Notes: generated by a model from the letters alone, not told the origin. 64,000 nucleotides of DNA from Ignavibacteriota bacterium (GCA_013112585.1 JABFGH010000001.1:226443-290442), one strand, 5' to 3'; counted from the stretch's first letter, positions 1 to 9,134 are shown. Numbers and translations: made by a program.

Positions 1-2
1 AT

Positions 3-1634
3 TTAATTAGTGAAGCTTATAAAGATGTTTTTGAAAATACTAATAGCGGTACTATTATTAGTTCTCCCTGTCCGGCAGTTTATAATTTTATTGAAAAGTA
101 TCATACAGAATTAGAACCGAATTTAGCAAAAATTGTATCGCCTATGATTGCAATGGGAAGATACTTAAAGGATGATTTGGGAAAAGAAAATCAAGTAGTT
201 TTTATTGGTCCATGTGTTGCTAAAAAAAGCGAGGCTAAGGATGAAAATGTTTCTGATGCAATTGATGGTGTTTTAACATTTATTGAGTTGAAAGAAATGT
301 TTGAAATTGCAGACATCAATTTAGATGAACTTGATAATTCCGATTTTGATCCCCCTTATGCAAACATGGGAAAATCTTTTCCGTTAGCAGGGGGACTTCT
401 AAAAACAGCCGATATATCCAGCGATATTTTAAGAACAGAAACAATTATTGTTGAAGGCGTTTCAAATGTAAAAGAAATTATTCAAGATATTTCCGATAAA
501 AAAATTAACGCAAAGTTTGTCGATATTCTTTTTTGCGAAGGCTGTATAAACGGACCGGCAATTGACAGTGATCTAAATTTATATTCACGAAGAGAAAAAG
601 TTATTGAATTTATTAATACACATATCAATCATGTTGATAAACATATTTGGAAAAGTGAAATTTATAATAACCGTCATTTAAACTTTGATCGCGAATTTAC
701 TGCTAAAAGTCAAAGACGCCCAATGCCGAGTGAAGAGAAAATAAAGGAAATACTTGCTAAGACAAATAAGTTTGAAAAGAGCGATGAACTAAATTGCGGA
801 TCATGCGGATACCCAACATGCAGGGAATATGCAATTGCCATTGCAAAAGATTTAGCCGAAAAAGATATGTGTCTGCCTTACTTGATTGACAAACTTCAAA
901 TTGCATATACTGAATTAAAAAATACTGAAGAGCAATTAGCAAATGCAGAAAAGCTGGCATCGATAGGGCAGTTAGCTGCGGGAGTTGCCCACGAAATCAA
1001 TAACCCTCTCGGTACAATCATGCTCTATTCTTCAATGCTAAAAAAAGATATCGGAAAAAAAGTAAGCGACGGCGGACAATCAGTAAATGATCTTAAATTA
1101 ATTATTGAGGAAGCTGAAAGATGTAAAAGTATTGTGGCTAATTTACTCGACTTTGCACGGCAGGGAAAACTAATTATTACAAAGGTTGATGTAGCAAAAC
1201 TTATAGATAAAATTGTTCACTCAATAAAGCTCGATTTAAGATTTTCAGATATTCAGACAGTAACCGAATACGATGAAATTGATGAAATTTATGCAGACAA
1301 GGATCAGTTTAAGCAGGTAATATTAAATGTTGTAAACAATGCCTGTGAAGCAATGGAAGATTCGGATGTAAAGGAATTAAAAATAAAATTACTTTCTGAA
1401 GAAGATAAAATAAAAATAATTATTAAAGATACCGGAAGCGGAATTCCTGAAGAAAATCTCAAAAAACTATTCACTCCTTTTTTTACAACTAAAAAAATGG
1501 GTAAAGGTACAGGGCTTGGTTTGGCGATAAGTTACGGTATAATAAAAATGCATAAGGGAGATATTAATGTAATAAGTGAAGAAAATAACGGCACTCAATT
1601 TATATTAACATTCCCCAAAATTTTAACAGCGTAA
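3..1634 (+). CDS. [FeFe]-hydrogenase-like sensor histidine kinase, 5' truncated by the window edge
   Basis: The frame is open from base 3, so the ATG at 144 is internal and the true start lies outside the window. Upstream of 144 the frame encodes SSPCPAV, matching H-cluster loop L1 of [FeFe] hydrogenases but with Pro at the proton-transfer Cys position and the next Cys kept. L2 appears as GPCVAKKSE and L3 as CEGCINGP. A four-Cys Fe-S motif (CGSCGYPTC plus a later Cys, about 795-872) follows. Then come a coiled linker, a HisKA domain with HEINNPL (His codon at 990) and a complete HATPase with DTGSG and GTGLGL. I infer a cytosolic H2 or redox sensor kinase resembling sensory [FeFe] hydrogenases, probably not an H2-turnover enzyme. 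It heads a regulator series ending in the hydrogenase genes. Confidence 0.88.
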   Translation, partial: LISEAYKDVFENTNSGTIISSPCPAVYNFIEKYHTELEPNLAKIVSPMIAMGRYLKDDLGKENQVVFIGPCVAKKSEAKDENVSDAIDGVLTFIELKEMFEIADINLDELDNSDFDPPYANMGKSFPLAGGLLKTADISSDILRTETIIVEGVSNVKEIIQDISDKKINAKFVDILFCEGCINGPAIDSDLNLYSRREKVIEFINTHINHVDKHIWKSEIYNNRHLNFDREFTAKSQRRPMPSEEKIKEILAKTNKFEKSDELNCGSCGYPTCREYAIAIAKDLAEKDMCLPYLIDKLQIAYTELKNTEEQLANAEKLASIGQLAAGVAHEINNPLGTIMLYSSMLKKDIGKKVSDGGQSVNDLKLIIEEAERCKSIVANLLDFARQGKLIITKVDVAKLIDKIVHSIKLDLRFSDIQTVTEYDEIDEIYADKDQFKQVILNVVNNACEAMEDSDVKELKIKLLSEEDKIKIIIKDTGSGIPEENLKKLFTPFFTTKKMGKGTGLGLAISYGIIKMHKGDINVISEENNGTQFILTFPKILTA

Positions 1635-1660
1635 ATAATACTGAAGCATAGGAGTTATAA

Positions 1661-2068
1661 ATGAAACTGAATGAAAAAGTTAAAAAAATATTATTAGTAG
1701 ATGATGACATTGATTTACTTGAGCAGAATAAAATGCTTATAGAATCAAAAGGATTTGAAGTTGTAACGGCAGAATCAGGCAGCGAAGGCTATGAAATGTT
1801 CAAAAAAGAATTACCCGATGCAGCAATAATAGATTTAATAATGGAGCAGCATGATTCCGGCTTTGTTCTGTGTCATAGAATTAAAAGAACAGAACATGGT
1901 AAAATTACGCCGGTATATATTTTAACCTCAGCCACTTACGAAACAGGATTTAAATTTAGTGCATCTACAGATGAAGAAAAAGATTGGATTAAATGTGATG
2001 GAATTTTGCACAAACCTGTTGTGATAGAAGAAATGTTATCAAAATTAGATAATTTTTTTAAAGAATAA
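1661..2068 (+). CDS. stand-alone response regulator receiver
   Basis: This 135-residue protein is a single receiver domain with no output domain. The acidic pocket (VDDD, residues 13-16), phospho-acceptor Asp58 in IIDLI, Thr/Ser at 89-90 and Lys118 in HKP are all present. An insertion of about 15 residues between the Thr/Ser strand and the Lys is unusual, and the related receiver at 3637 has a similar but shorter one. It starts 26 bases after the hydrogenase-like kinase stops, behind AGGAG, so that kinase is its likely phosphodonor. A CheY-like relay role is inferred, and its target is not visible. Confidence 0.85.
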   Translation: MKLNEKVKKILLVDDDIDLLEQNKMLIESKGFEVVTAESGSEGYEMFKKELPDAAIIDLIMEQHDSGFVLCHRIKRTEHGKITPVYILTSATYETGFKFSASTDEEKDWIKCDGILHKPVVIEEMLSKLDNFFKE

Positions 2069-2132
2069 AAGAATCTTCTTTTACTTTAAATAAACAAATG
2101 ATAATTTGAAGATATAAAAATCCTTTTATAAG

Positions 2133-3602
2133 TTGAATAAGAAACCAAAAATATTGATTGTTGACGATGAGAAAGGTCTAAGGCTCGGTACTAAGCGTTT
2201 ACTTGAAAGTGAAGGCTACTATGTTGAAACTGCCGAGAATGGAACTATTGGAATTCAACTTGGTACTAAAAAAGATTTTGACATTGCTGTTATTGATTTA
2301 AAGATGCCGGATATTGACGGCACAGCTGTACTAAAAGCAATCAAGGAAGCAAAACCAAATACAGTATGTTTTATTGCCACAGCGTATGCCAGTTACGATT
2401 CGGCAGTTGAATCCACCCGGCTCGGAGCCTACAGCTACATCCCAAAACCCTTTACCCCGGATGAATTTATTCATGAAATTGAAAAAGGGTATAAGCAGCG
2501 ACTTCTAATTCTTGAAGCTGAAAAGCTGAAACAGGAGAGAGAAGAACGTATGCTGGAATTGGCAAACGAAAAATCACGACTTAATACTATTATTGAATCG
2601 ATTACAAGCGGGGTACTTGTTGTAAATTCTACGGGTGAAATTGTTTACTATAATCATGCAGCGTTAAACAAACTTGATATTGAAGAAATATCTCTTGGCG
2701 AATACATTTTAGATAAATTGCCCGATGAAATTACAGAAAGTGTAAACAAATATTTGAAGTCCGATCAAGTAATCTATAATTCTTATACGGTTGAAGTTGA
2801 ACTTAAAACCCACAGAGAATTATTTGTTGATGTTACTTGTTCACCGGTTGTTCACCCGGATGGTTCGTTAGCCGGGGTAGTAATTGTTATTAAAAATATT
2901 ACAGAATTTAAAAAGATTGAGCTTCTAAAATCACAATTTGTTTCAATGGTAGCACACGAGCTTAAAACTCCAATCGCTGCCGTACAAGGTTTTCTTAAAA
3001 TAATTTTAGATGACCAGCTTAACATCGATAGAGAAAAACAAAAGGAATACCTGCAGAGGTCCACAGTAAGATTAGAAGGGTTACTTACATTGGTTAATGA
3101 CTTGCTTGATATTTCTAGAATGGAAATAAAATCTAAAAAAAGAGACATAGAAGAATTAGACGTAAAAGAAATATTTGATTCCACACTTCAGTTTTTGGAG
3201 ATTGAAATTAAGAAGAAAGGAATAATTGTAGAATTAAATATTGAAGAAGAAATCCCTCCACTAAAAGCAGATCAAAATGAAATTACGCGGTTACTTACAA
3301 ATATTTTAAGTAATGCCATTAAATACAACAAAAGTAATGGTACAATAAATATAGAAGTGCAGACTAACAATAATTATTTTCTAATAGATATAGCCGATAC
3401 AGGAATTGGATTAACGCCCGAAGAAAAAGAGAAACTATTTTTGGAGTTTTACCGGGCTAAAAATGAAAATACAAGAAATGTAAGCGGTACCGGTTTAGGT
3501 TTAACCATTGTCAAAAGAATCATAGACTCCTATCACGGTAAGATAACAGTTGATAGTACTTATGGTGAAGGGACAATATTTAAAATACAGTTACCAAAAT
3601 AA
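2133..3602 (+). CDS. receiver-PAS-histidine kinase hybrid
   Basis: The domain order is an N-terminal receiver (Asp55 in VIDLKMPD, Lys105 in PKPF), a helical linker, a PAS domain (about 145-258), HisKA with HELKTP (His275) and a HATPase ending at 489. There is no transmembrane segment, so it is cytosolic. A receiver in front of a kinase suggests that an upstream kinase tunes its activity. The start is TTG at 2133: an in-frame stop at 2115 leaves no other upstream start, and a start further down would cut the receiver. It lies between two stand-alone receivers and upstream of the hydrogenase genes. Its PAS ligand cannot be told from sequence. Confidence 0.85.
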   Translation: MNKKPKILIVDDEKGLRLGTKRLLESEGYYVETAENGTIGIQLGTKKDFDIAVIDLKMPDIDGTAVLKAIKEAKPNTVCFIATAYASYDSAVESTRLGAYSYIPKPFTPDEFIHEIEKGYKQRLLILEAEKLKQEREERMLELANEKSRLNTIIESITSGVLVVNSTGEIVYYNHAALNKLDIEEISLGEYILDKLPDEITESVNKYLKSDQVIYNSYTVEVELKTHRELFVDVTCSPVVHPDGSLAGVVIVIKNITEFKKIELLKSQFVSMVAHELKTPIAAVQGFLKIILDDQLNIDREKQKEYLQRSTVRLEGLLTLVNDLLDISRMEIKSKKRDIEELDVKEIFDSTLQFLEIEIKKKGIIVELNIEEEIPPLKADQNEITRLLTNILSNAIKYNKSNGTINIEVQTNNNYFLIDIADTGIGLTPEEKEKLFLEFYRAKNENTRNVSGTGLGLTIVKRIIDSYHGKITVDSTYGEGTIFKIQLPK

Positions 3603-3636
3603 ATAAACCTTAAACTATAACACTGGAGAGAGAGTT

Positions 3637-4020
3637 ATGGCACTAATCGCAATAATCGACGATGATCCGGATATCATCGAAGCAAGCAGTCTCGTCCTTC
3701 AATCGAAAGGGCACGATGTAATTTCGGCAGGAAACCCCGATGACGGATATGAAATTGTGGTTGAAAAAAAACCGCAATTAATTATTCTTGATGTAATGAT
3801 GGATGAACCGGATGACGGCTTTTTCCTTGCACAAAGATTTCGTAAGGAAGGAGTTAACATTCCAATTCTAATGTACACTTCAGTATCAAAAACAATCGGT
3901 TTTGAATACGGTTCCGGAGAAATGGTTCCGGTTGATGAATTTGTAGAAAAACCAATTTCGCCCGATGATTTAATTGAAAAAGTTGAAGCATTACTCAAGA
4001 AAGAATTAAAGAGGAGTTAA
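3637..4020 (+). CDS. stand-alone response regulator receiver
   Basis: This 127-residue receiver has acidic residues DDD at 8-10, Asp52 in ILDVMMDE, Thr81/Ser82 and Lys105 in EKP. The D-x-M segment followed by DGF resembles the receiver at 1661, and both carry an insertion before the conserved Lys. They therefore belong to one subfamily, which in my recollection often sits beside hydrogenase genes. A clear GGAGAGAG precedes the ATG. The stop is two bases before the next start, so it is translationally close to hydC and very likely in the same transcript. Confidence 0.85.
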   Translation: MALIAIIDDDPDIIEASSLVLQSKGHDVISAGNPDDGYEIVVEKKPQLIILDVMMDEPDDGFFLAQRFRKEGVNIPILMYTSVSKTIGFEYGSGEMVPVDEFVEKPISPDDLIEKVEALLKKELKRS

Positions 4021-4022
4021 CT

Positions 4023-4496
4023 ATGTTAGTAGTTGAAAAAAATGCACTCACTGAAGAAATTGAAGTGCTGGTGGAAAAATTCGGGTCCGACCGCTCATCT
4101 TTACTTAAAATTCTTCATGAGATTCAAAAGAAACATCGTCACATACCGGATTTCGCTCAGCAGGAAATTGCTCGTTTATTAGATATTCATCCTGTTGAAG
4201 TATTCAGCGTTATTTCATTCTACGCATTCTTAAACACAGAATCCAAAGGCAGAAACTTAGTTAGAGTTTGCCAAACAATTACATGCGATCTACTTGGTAA
4301 AGAAGCTTTATGCAATGCCATCGAAAGAGAGTTTGGATGTAAGTTCGGTGAATCAACTAAAGACAATAAATTCCATCTGGAATATGCAAACTGCCTTGGT
4401 TTATGTGATCAAGGACCGGCTATGGCTGTTAACGAAAGAGTTTACACCAAGCTTACTCCTGAAAAAGCTGTTGAAATATTAAACGAGGTCAAATAA
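4023..4496 (+). CDS. hydC: hydrogenase subunit, NuoE-like [2Fe-2S] thioredoxin-fold protein
   Basis: This 157-residue protein has the NuoE/24-kDa architecture: an N-terminal helical bundle, then a thioredoxin-like fold binding one [2Fe-2S] cluster through Cys83, Cys88, Cys124 and Cys128. In NAD-linked [FeFe] hydrogenases this subunit partners the NuoF-like flavoprotein. It lies one base before hydB and two after the preceding receiver. Length is normal for the family. The name hydC follows Thermotoga-style usage; HndA-like would be equally valid. Confidence 0.9.
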   Translation: MLVVEKNALTEEIEVLVEKFGSDRSSLLKILHEIQKKHRHIPDFAQQEIARLLDIHPVEVFSVISFYAFLNTESKGRNLVRVCQTITCDLLGKEALCNAIEREFGCKFGESTKDNKFHLEYANCLGLCDQGPAMAVNERVYTKLTPEKAVEILNEVK

Positions 4497-4497
4497 T

Positions 4498-5712
4498 ATG
4501 AATACTGAAATTAAAAAAACTGAACGGCAGGGAGCTGTTCTTTTTACGGAGTACGAGAGGGGAATAGCCATAAAAAAAGCTGTTTCAATGAATCGAGAAG
4601 ATATACTTTATGAAATAAAAATGTCTAAACTAAAAGGCAGAGGCGGTGCAGGTTTTCCAGCTTCTACAAAGTGGATGCTGACTGCCGCAGCGGTAAGTGA
4701 TAAAAAATATATTGTCTGCAATGCCGATGAAGGTGAACCGGGAACATTTAAAGATAGAGTTTTACTTGCCGAGTACCCCGAATTAGTTTTTGACGGAATG
4801 GTAATAGCCGGTTATGTTATCGGAGCTAAGGAAGGTATCGTTTATTTACGCGGTGAATATGAATATATGCTCGCCTCTCTCGAAGATTACCTTCAGGCAA
4901 TGAGAGATGAAAATCTGCTTGGTAAAAACATTGGCGGCAGAGAAGGATTTGATTACGATATTGAAATAAGATTAGGAAACGGTGCCTACATCTGCGGCGA
5001 AGAAACTGCGCTTATCGAATCATTGGAAGGACATAGAGGAGAAGCAAGAAATCGTCCTCCATTCCCCGTAACCACCGGTTTTAAAGGAAAACCAACAGTA
5101 GTTAATAATGTTGAAACACTTGCATGCGTTACCAAAATTGTTCAAAACGGCGGCGAATGGTTTAGGGCGCACGGTACGGATAAATCAACCGGCTCTAAAT
5201 TGTTTTCTGTTTCGGGCGATTGTAAAAAGCCAGGCGTTTACGAACTGCCCTGGGGAACTAAAATTTCTGAACTTTTAAAAATTGTTGGTGCAGAAAATAC
5301 CAAAGCGGTTCAAGTAGGCGGAGCTTCAGGTCATTGCCTCAGTAAAGATCAATTCGATAGAACATTGGCTTACGAAGATGCAGGAACAGGCGGTTCAATT
5401 ATGGTTTTTAACGAAAGCCGTGATATGCTTAAAGTGCTTAAAAACTTCATGGAATTTTTCGTTGAAGAATCATGCGGGCAATGCACACCATGCCGTATTG
5501 GCAATACAAAACTGCTTGAAGGTGTTGAAATGATTGAACGAAATGATTTTACATTTTCATACATCAATAAGCTAAAAGAGCTTGGAAGAACAATGCAGGT
5601 TGCATCTAAATGCGGTTTAGGTCAATCCAGTCCAAATTCTTTCATATCGATTTTAGAAAACTTTAAAGATGAGATATTGAACAAAGGTAACGGAGGTTCA
5701 AATGGAAAATAA
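4498..5712 (+). CDS. hydB: hydrogenase subunit, NuoF-like FMN/NAD(H)-binding flavoprotein
   Basis: At 404 residues this is a minimal NuoF-type subunit. The FMN/NADH-binding stretch GRGGAGFPASTKW (48-60), CNADEGEPG (74-82) and the C-terminal [4Fe-4S] ligands Cys326, Cys329, Cys332 and Cys372 are visible. It would take hydride from or give it to NAD(H) and pass single electrons to HydC and HydA. It lacks the N-terminal [2Fe-2S] domain and the C-terminal ferredoxin-like domain of the roughly 600-residue HydB subunits of electron-bifurcating hydrogenases. Its 3' end overlaps hydA by 11 bases, implying coupled translation. Confidence 0.92.
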   Translation: MNTEIKKTERQGAVLFTEYERGIAIKKAVSMNREDILYEIKMSKLKGRGGAGFPASTKWMLTAAAVSDKKYIVCNADEGEPGTFKDRVLLAEYPELVFDGMVIAGYVIGAKEGIVYLRGEYEYMLASLEDYLQAMRDENLLGKNIGGREGFDYDIEIRLGNGAYICGEETALIESLEGHRGEARNRPPFPVTTGFKGKPTVVNNVETLACVTKIVQNGGEWFRAHGTDKSTGSKLFSVSGDCKKPGVYELPWGTKISELLKIVGAENTKAVQVGGASGHCLSKDQFDRTLAYEDAGTGGSIMVFNESRDMLKVLKNFMEFFVEESCGQCTPCRIGNTKLLEGVEMIERNDFTFSYINKLKELGRTMQVASKCGLGQSSPNSFISILENFKDEILNKGNGGSNGK

Positions 5713-7615
5713 AGATAGAAGAGCGCCTGTAAGCCAGCAGCCGCATGTTGTTGCAAAACCGGAACATCCGGAGCATATCGGCGGTTCGGTATCAATTCAA
5801 ATTAATGAAAAAAAAGTTACTGTTCCCATGGGAACAACAATACTGGAAGCCTGCCGCGAAAATCAAATTCACATTCCTACATTATGCCATCACGATGATC
5901 TCTGCATAGCCGGCGTTTGCCGTTTATGCGTTGTTGAAGTTGAAGGAATGAGAACACTGCAGGCAGCTTGTGCTTACCCGATTACAGACCAAATTAAGAT
6001 AAAAACTTCAACATCAATGGTACGTAAAGCCCGAAGACATATACTTGATTTAATGATTAGCGAGCATTACGGCGAATGTTATTCATGCGTTAGAAATAAC
6101 AACTGCGAACTGCAATCGCTTGCCGAGGAGTATGGAGTTGACAGCTATACCTTTGGTCATGTTCAAGAATCCCAGTACAAAATAGATAATTCATCATTCT
6201 CAGTAATTAGAGATATGGATAAATGTGTAATGTGCAAACGGTGTGTCCGAACATGTATCGACCTTCAGGAAGTTGGTGTTCTTGAAGCGGTAAACAGAGG
6301 AGATGATACAACAATAAGTACATTTATGGATAAGGATCTTGCTGATGTAGTATGTATTAATTGCGGGCAATGTATTAACAGATGCCCTGTTGGTGCACTG
6401 CATGCTAACGACCCTTCCGATGATATTTGGAATGCGATTGACGACCCAAATAAGCATGTTGTAATTCAAACCGCTCCATCACCACGTGCAGCAATTGGTG
6501 AAGAATTCGGATTGGAACCGGGTCATTCGATGACACAGGAACTTAACACTGCATTAAAACGCATTGGGTTTGATAGAGTTTTTGATACGAACTTTACCGC
6601 TGACTTAACAATTATTGAAGAAGGAACTGAATTAATTATTCGGCTTTATCAAGCATTGGTTGAGAAGAAAGAAGTATCACTGCCTCAGTTTACCTCATGC
6701 TCACCCGGCTGGGTTAAATATTTAGAACATTTTTACCCGGAATACATTCCTAATTTAAGTACGGCAAAATCTCCGCAGCAAATGTTCGGTTCACTTATTA
6801 AAACATTTTATGCTGATAAGGCTGGAGTTGATCCTAAAGATATAGTTAGTGTAGCAGTGATGCCTTGTTCAGCCAAAAAGTTTGAATGCAACCGACCGGA
6901 AATGGATGATTCAGGTTACCAGGATGTTGACTTCGGTTTAACAACCAGAGAGATGGCTAAAATGATTAAGGAAGCGGGAATACATTTACCTGAAATGCCT
7001 AAATCTCATTTTGATAATCCATTTGGAGAGGCATCAGGTGCAGGGCTTATTTTCGGTGCTACCGGCGGAGTTATGGAAGCAGCCCTCCGTTCTGTTGTTG
7101 AATTTGTAACGGGTAATAAAGCCGAAGATATTTTTGACAATGCAAACATAGTTCCGGTTCGCGGATTTGAAGGAATCAAATATGTTGAACTTCCAATCGG
7201 CGATAAAGTAGGACCAGTTCCAGACCTTATAAAACATTTAGTGCCGAATTGGGATTGGCTGAAAGGCGCAACATTAAAAGTAGCAGTTGCACATGGAACA
7301 GCTAATGCTAAAAAAATAATGGAAGATATAAAAGCAGGCGGAAAATTCAGCGAATGTCATTTTATCGAATTCATGGCTTGTCCCGGCGGATGTTTAGGCG
7401 GCGGCGGTCAGCCAATTCCTACAAATGAAGAAATTCGTATGAAAAGAGCTGAGGCAATTTATGCTGAAGACGAGTCTCTCGAAATTAGAAAATCTCATGA
7501 GAATCCGCATGTTATTCAAGTATATAATGAGTTTCTTAAAGAAGGTCCTTGCAGCCATCTTTCTCATAAGCTGCTGCATACACATTATACAAAACGCGGC
7601 AAGTATATTGCTTAG
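5702..7615 (+). CDS. hydA: [FeFe] hydrogenase catalytic subunit
   Basis: This 637-residue modular enzyme carries an N-terminal [2Fe-2S] domain (Cys62, Cys73, Cys76, Cys90) and a His-Cys [4Fe-4S] site (His122, Cys126, Cys129, Cys135). Two ferredoxin clusters follow (Cys175-185 and Cys218-228), then the H-cluster domain. L1 is TSCSPGW (331-337), L2 is MPCSAKKFE (387-395) and L3 contains MACPGGCLGGGGQP (558-571). The small-subunit-like tail (about 588-630) is fused at the C terminus. It makes or consumes H2 in the cytosol. The Ser in L1, where TSCCPxW is the usual form, is notable. A terminator follows. Confidence 0.95.
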   Translation: MENKDRRAPVSQQPHVVAKPEHPEHIGGSVSIQINEKKVTVPMGTTILEACRENQIHIPTLCHHDDLCIAGVCRLCVVEVEGMRTLQAACAYPITDQIKIKTSTSMVRKARRHILDLMISEHYGECYSCVRNNNCELQSLAEEYGVDSYTFGHVQESQYKIDNSSFSVIRDMDKCVMCKRCVRTCIDLQEVGVLEAVNRGDDTTISTFMDKDLADVVCINCGQCINRCPVGALHANDPSDDIWNAIDDPNKHVVIQTAPSPRAAIGEEFGLEPGHSMTQELNTALKRIGFDRVFDTNFTADLTIIEEGTELIIRLYQALVEKKEVSLPQFTSCSPGWVKYLEHFYPEYIPNLSTAKSPQQMFGSLIKTFYADKAGVDPKDIVSVAVMPCSAKKFECNRPEMDDSGYQDVDFGLTTREMAKMIKEAGIHLPEMPKSHFDNPFGEASGAGLIFGATGGVMEAALRSVVEFVTGNKAEDIFDNANIVPVRGFEGIKYVELPIGDKVGPVPDLIKHLVPNWDWLKGATLKVAVAHGTANAKKIMEDIKAGGKFSECHFIEFMACPGGCLGGGGQPIPTNEEIRMKRAEAIYAEDESLEIRKSHENPHVIQVYNEFLKEGPCSHLSHKLLHTHYTKRGKYIA

Positions 7616-7636
7616 TTAAGAAACATTTAGCTTAGT

Positions 7637-7669
7637 AAAGCCGGTTTATTTTTAAGCCGGCTTTTTTTT
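7637..7669 (+). terminator. intrinsic terminator after hydA
   Basis: AAAGCCGG (7637-7644) pairs with CCGGCTTT (7657-7664) around a 12-base loop and runs into eight T residues. It lies 22 bases after the hydA stop and ends the regulator-hydrogenase operon. The kinases downstream therefore probably need their own promoter or read-through. Confidence 0.85.
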
Positions 7670-7688
7670 CATCTGAATAAAAAGAACT

Positions 7689-9059
7689 ATGAACCTACTA
7701 TCAACATCTGCTTTAATTTATAGCGAGTATTGGAACTCAATCAGCAAATACAATTCACTTTTTATAAGACTAAGATTTTGGGCGGTTTTATTTTTAGCAT
7801 CGTTCGTTATTGTTGTCTCCAATTTATTTGAACTTACGCAATTTCAGTTTTATTCTGCTATTGGTATAACGGTATTCATATTAATTTATAATTTATTTTT
7901 CCGTTCCTATCATAATAAAATTTTAGGTTTACAAAATATAATTCATGTTAAGTTTTCGCTGGTTCAAATAATTGCTGATTTAGTGAGTTTAAGTTTTTTA
8001 GTGTATATAACCGGCGGTATTGAAACACCGGTTTTCATGTTTTACATTTTTCATATGATAATAGGAGCAATAATATTACCGCCTGTTTTAATCTATTCTA
8101 TCGCAGGCATATTGATATTTGTAATTTCTGTTTTAAGCTTTTTAGAATTCAATGAAATCATTCCGCATCAAGGAATTGATGGATTATACTCATTTACATT
8201 CTACAGCGAAATGAATTTTATTATAGCATATACAATCTTTTTTTCTGCTGTAATACTTATCAGCATTTATCTTACTCAAAAAATTGCCTTCGATTTATTT
8301 AATAGAGAAAGACAATTAAAAGCTGCACTGGATGAAGTTGAAAAAGCCGAAGAATCTAAACAGAAATATATTATAGCAGTTGTGCATGAATTGAAATCAC
8401 CGATAGCGGCAGCAGCTTCATTTTTAGATATTATTTTAGGCGGATATTTGGGAGATATTAATGATGCTGTAAAAGATAAACTTAATAAAACAAAAACCAG
8501 GGTTGAAGAATCTATAAATAATATAAATAGTATTCTCCGTGTATCTAAATATAAATTACTGAACAATGTTGAAATGGAAACAATTGACATTAATGAAATA
8601 ATAAACGAGAACATCCAAAACATAATTTCAGTTGCTGATAAAAATAGTATTGAAATAATTTATTCTGATAACTCAGCTGAAAAAAATTACATCAGCGGTG
8701 ATAAAGTTTTACTAAAATTGGTTTTTTCAAATTTAATCGGCAATGCGGTTAAGTACACACCGCCAAAAGGAAAAGTAGAAATTGCAGTAAGTCAGTTAGA
8801 CGGCAAATCTAAAATAATTATTTCCGATTCGGGCATTGGGATACCGGTAAAGGAACAGGATAAAGTTTTTGAAGAATTTTATAGAGCAACAAACACTTCG
8901 GGTAAAAAGATTGAAGGAACCGGCACCGGTCTTTCGGTTGTAAAACAAATAGTGGAATCTCATAATGGAGAAATTACTATTGAGAGTCCGGCAAAGAGCG
9001 GAACAAAACAGAATCCGGGTACAACTTTTACTGTAACATTGCCCAGCACAAAAATGTAA
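7689..9059 (+). CDS. membrane sensor histidine kinase, six-TM RegB-like input
   Basis: About six hydrophobic segments lie in residues 28-195. The motif TGGIETP before the fourth resembles the TGG-NP signature of redox-sensing RegB/PrrB kinases. A short coiled linker precedes HisKA (HELKSP, His233) and a full HATPase (NLIGNAVKY, DSGIGIP, GTGTGL). There is no receiver. It and the next gene are paralogs of the same architecture. Start is the ATG at 7689, just behind the hydA terminator. The ligand is unknown; a redox or quinone signal is only an analogy. The partner regulator may be one of the receivers upstream. Confidence 0.85.
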   Translation: MNLLSTSALIYSEYWNSISKYNSLFIRLRFWAVLFLASFVIVVSNLFELTQFQFYSAIGITVFILIYNLFFRSYHNKILGLQNIIHVKFSLVQIIADLVSLSFLVYITGGIETPVFMFYIFHMIIGAIILPPVLIYSIAGILIFVISVLSFLEFNEIIPHQGIDGLYSFTFYSEMNFIIAYTIFFSAVILISIYLTQKIAFDLFNRERQLKAALDEVEKAEESKQKYIIAVVHELKSPIAAAASFLDIILGGYLGDINDAVKDKLNKTKTRVEESINNINSILRVSKYKLLNNVEMETIDINEIINENIQNIISVADKNSIEIIYSDNSAEKNYISGDKVLLKLVFSNLIGNAVKYTPPKGKVEIAVSQLDGKSKIIISDSGIGIPVKEQDKVFEEFYRATNTSGKKIEGTGTGLSVVKQIVESHNGEITIESPAKSGTKQNPGTTFTVTLPSTKM

Positions 9060-9134
9060 TGTTGATTTTCATAAGATAATGGCGTATTATTAATTCAATA
9101 GAGTTTCATTTCAATTCAAAAACCGAGTTATGAG

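Noticed and set aside
6200..6469. Antisense open frames inside hydA and other genes
   Set aside because: They lie opposite strongly conserved proteins, show no family features and are expected by chance in AT-rich coding DNA.
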